Source of the DNA: Dermatemys mawii
Taxonomy: Eukaryota; Chordata; Testudines; Dermatemydidae
Reading direction: 5' to 3'
Assembly (NCBI GenBank): GCA_007922305.1
Contig: ML677334.1
Location: 59,002,858 to 59,066,857 of the forward strand
Length of the DNA: 64,000 nt
In this document: in pieces, positions 61,251 to 64,000 of the stretch
Layout: each line of letters starts with the position of its first letter
How positions within the stretch are numbered: position 1 is the first letter of the stretch
The notes under the pieces: model-generated
The model's input: only the letters and a program-made list of their open reading frames with translations
Databases searched by the model: none
What the model was told of the DNA's origin: nothing
Program-made: the position numbers and the translations under genes

Positions 61251-64000
61251 GAGGGTGCACTGCAGCTAAGGCCAGGTGATCGGCCCTGGTCTCCTTTTTT
61301 GGGGAAGCATGGTTTTGCTCAAAATTGCTTGTAGTCCTAAATACTAGCAGTTAGACATCGAACTGATTTGCAGCTGCAATATTTAATTGACATGTAGGCG
61401 CAGGTAACTATTTGTGGACACAAGATCCTAACTGGAAAAACATTTTTTGGCCTTTCACATACCTAAAGATAAAGCTTAGTCAGATAATAAATAAACTTTG
61501 GAGAGCACTCTGTTATGTTTCTGATATTAACCTTGCAGGTTGTCTGCAGCATCCCATCTCCACCGGGTGTGATAAAAGGAAGAGGCCACAAAGGAACCAG
61601 TTGCAGGCCCTCGATTCTCTGTGCTGGTTCTGCCAAAGTTTAGAAGCGCCTCTGGTCTGCTCTATGCTATCCCAGCTAGTAATGGCTATCATAGGGGTCA
61701 TCCCCCAGTTGCAAAGAGTGAAAGCTCAGTAATGCTTTGGCCCCACCCTTCCTGATCCTGGCCAGCCTAGTTGCAGTGCTGAGGTGATGGTGCTGTGGTG
61801 TAGTGGTGATTTAGCAGTGGATTCCTGTATACTGAAGAATTCCCTGTTTATGAGAACTGGAGAAAATCTGGCCCCAGAAATAGCATTAGCTTGACAAAAA
61901 GTCCAAACATTGACTGAAACACGAGGGCGGAACTGATACCAAACAGAAGTAATTGACTTTTTGGCTTTTCAATTTATTGGCGCTAAGCTGATCCACATCA
62001 AAACCTGCAGTGTTTTCTAGAGAGTATGAAGGGCTGGTATACCTGTTTTTTGGCAATAAGGTGATTAACGTTCTGAACCGTATTCCTCACTACAAAACAA
62101 GCACTACTCAGAACTTGGCGTGGGGGGAGATTTAGACTGCTATCAATTACATAACCAAGATTTATTTTTTTATCAAAACTACCAAAGTTACACCAACAAA
62201 ATCTGCTCCTGCTTTTGCAAAGGTGTGATTCCACACACAAAACACACCATTGCCTGGTACTCATCTACATGTACAATTACTCAAAAGTGTTTTGTGCATG
62301 CTATCCTGCTTGTATGAGTGTTTGTGTATTTGGGGGGGGGGCACAATTGAACTGCAGATATTTGAAAAAATAACTATATACAAATTACTTTTGCAGCAAA
62401 AATATCTCAGAACTGTTCTGTATAAATACAGCATGAATATCATAGCCATATTCCGAAGTGGGGAAGAGAAGGAATTCATTTTGGGAGTGGCTATTTTTTC
62501 TGTGAATGATGTAGGTTTGCAATGAATTCAGAATGAGCAATTTCTGTGTACACACTTTTCTTGTTTGAGAGGAAAACCTACACTCTCTTGCCTTCTTTAG
62601 TGAACGTAAATTACTTATTCCTCTTGTGAAAAAGGCATTGCATTGTATATCATCTCTCGTTTTGATTTTTCCCCTTACCGGGAATGTAGTTCACAGCTAT
62701 TTATTCACATTAAGATCATCAAGTTCATGTGCCCTTCAATATTGTGTGTTATCTGGTGTAGGACTTTCATTAATATGCACCATTTGGGATTAAGGTAGCA
62801 TCTAATGGACTATCACAGAGTAACACAGAGTGTATTACATCTCAGAAAAATTACTCTACTATTTGCCCATGAAGTCCAGATTTTTTCTGTGACGTGCATT
62901 GCTTTTACTGAAACTGATTTTAAAAAGTGTTAACACTTTTCTCGATTGAAAAGAAACCTTATGATAAAAATGTACCTTTTTATATATGACTTCCTGCAGT
63001 TCCTGAGTGTGGTTGGGGGAAAGATCCAAGGGGAGTAGTTTTTACATGAAGGTCAGGGCAGCATGTGAATTTCAAAATAAATTCTCTTGAATATAAAAAT
63101 TCATTTACTCAGTGATAACTGAATTGCTTTCCTCTCCTAAGCTTAGAGCATAACTGTGTTATCTTAGTTACTCCTCTGTGGTAACAGTGAGTAAATGCTG
63201 ATTCCTTCAATGATGGCTGCTCTACATAGCAATTTGAAAATAAAGTCCAAAATGGTATTTTGGAGATGCATCCTTTGGGCAAGAATTAATTTAAACAACA
63301 AGTAAACAATAAAAGAGAGAAGAAAATAACAGGCATCAAAAATAATTGATGCAGGTAATGAATCAGAGGAAAATGAAAGGGTCAATAAGTAAAAGACTAT
63401 AGGATAGAAAACTCAATCAGAGGAGGGAGAGAGGTCAATCAGAGAAGGTGTAAATGAAGGACATAGTAGGTAGGCTCAATATTGTCAAGAGAACAACTGG
63501 GAAAAGATTGAGAAAAGAGAAAAATTGAGAAAAGATTGGGAGGTCTGTGATCCAGTGGAACATGGCCAGAAATAACATGTCTGACTCAGGGTAGGAAACA
63601 TGGTTAATTCCATAAAGAGACGCTCAGAACTAACCCTTCCATGTACGCCCAGGTACTACTGTTTTAGCTACCTAGCAATATGGGGTGAGGAGGAGAACAC
63701 CAGCTCCAAAGAGTGGGCAGACCAGCACAATGAGGACCCAGGCTGGGAGACAGAGCAACATGGCTGAGATCTCAGAGCCTAGTTGTAGAGACATGGGATT
63801 TAGCAACTGCAACAGAGATGGTAGTTGAGTCGTTGCAGGATGAAGAAGATAAAGGCCCTTCTATACCACGTATGAGCTGGTGATCATTAATTGGCCTGAT
63901 TTTTCAGGCTTGGGAAAGACTGATCTTGTGAATGCTGCCATTAGTGTAAGGGTAACTCTCGCCTCACACAAGGGCAGACGTATCTATTGAACAACAGGCT
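61251..64000. other. Intergenic stretch, no feature seen
   Basis: Has a G10 run at about 62332-62341 and A/G-rich text around 63480-63540. No gene, RNA or recognisable repeat. No exon of a neighbouring gene is seen; in mammals the next gene (NOL4) lies much further away. Confidence 0.5.

Noticed and set aside
45976..64000. Exons of a neighbouring gene such as NOL4
   Set aside because: No conserved coding block with splice sites was seen; open frames are short and without family resemblance.

Overview
The window is vertebrate nuclear DNA from an amniote, most probably a turtle (possibly a crocodilian). The evidence is an AT-rich background, spliced vertebrate exons, more than a dozen CR1 LINE fragments in both orientations, MIR-type SINEs, several hAT and palindromic MITE families that I associate with turtle genomes, and the relic of what looks like a DIRS-type retroelement. 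The species call is an inference from repeat content, because nothing was searched.

The only protein-coding gene I can support is the 3' part of ASXL3 (Additional sex combs-like 3) on the + strand. Four coding exons join in frame: 11549-11645, 12153-12258, 15836-17795 and 21887-25528. By comparison with the mammalian gene they correspond to exons 9-12. Together they encode the last 1,934 residues: the C-terminal half of the BAP1-binding DEUBAD/ASXH domain, a long disordered Ser/Thr-rich region with a 12-residue tandem repeat, a bipartite basic NLS-like motif, an Ala-rich helix, the LVxxLL-containing ASXM motif and the C-terminal PHD finger. The first part of the protein (HARE-HTH domain and N-terminal half of DEUBAD) is not in the window, so positions 1-11548 are read as the preceding intron. 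A long 3' UTR of about 4.8 kb (25529 to about 30345) ends near an AATAAA at 30319. ASXL3 acts in the nucleus as a chromatin scaffold that activates the H2AK119 deubiquitinase BAP1.

Layout. 1-11548: intron with a Tc1/mariner-type MITE, a CR1 interrupted by a hAT element, a 1-kb long-TIR element and several CR1 3' ends. 11549-25528: the exons, with introns of 507, 3577 and 4091 bp; the last intron carries a GC-rich 961-bp hAT element ending 111 bp before the final exon. 25529-30345: 3' UTR nearly free of recognisable transposons. 30346-64000: intergenic DNA with no supported gene, filled with CR1, MIR, MITE clusters, a solo-LTR-like insertion, a DIRS-like gag relic and another hAT. One stretch near 60.7-61.1 kb has clustered regulatory-type motifs and no repeat signature.

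I found no CRISPR array, operon, rRNA, tRNA gene or prokaryote-type system, and nothing that amounts to a new biological system. The more unusual features are the coding tandem repeat, a possible cryptic exon in the last intron, and nested transposon insertions whose target-site duplications are still legible.
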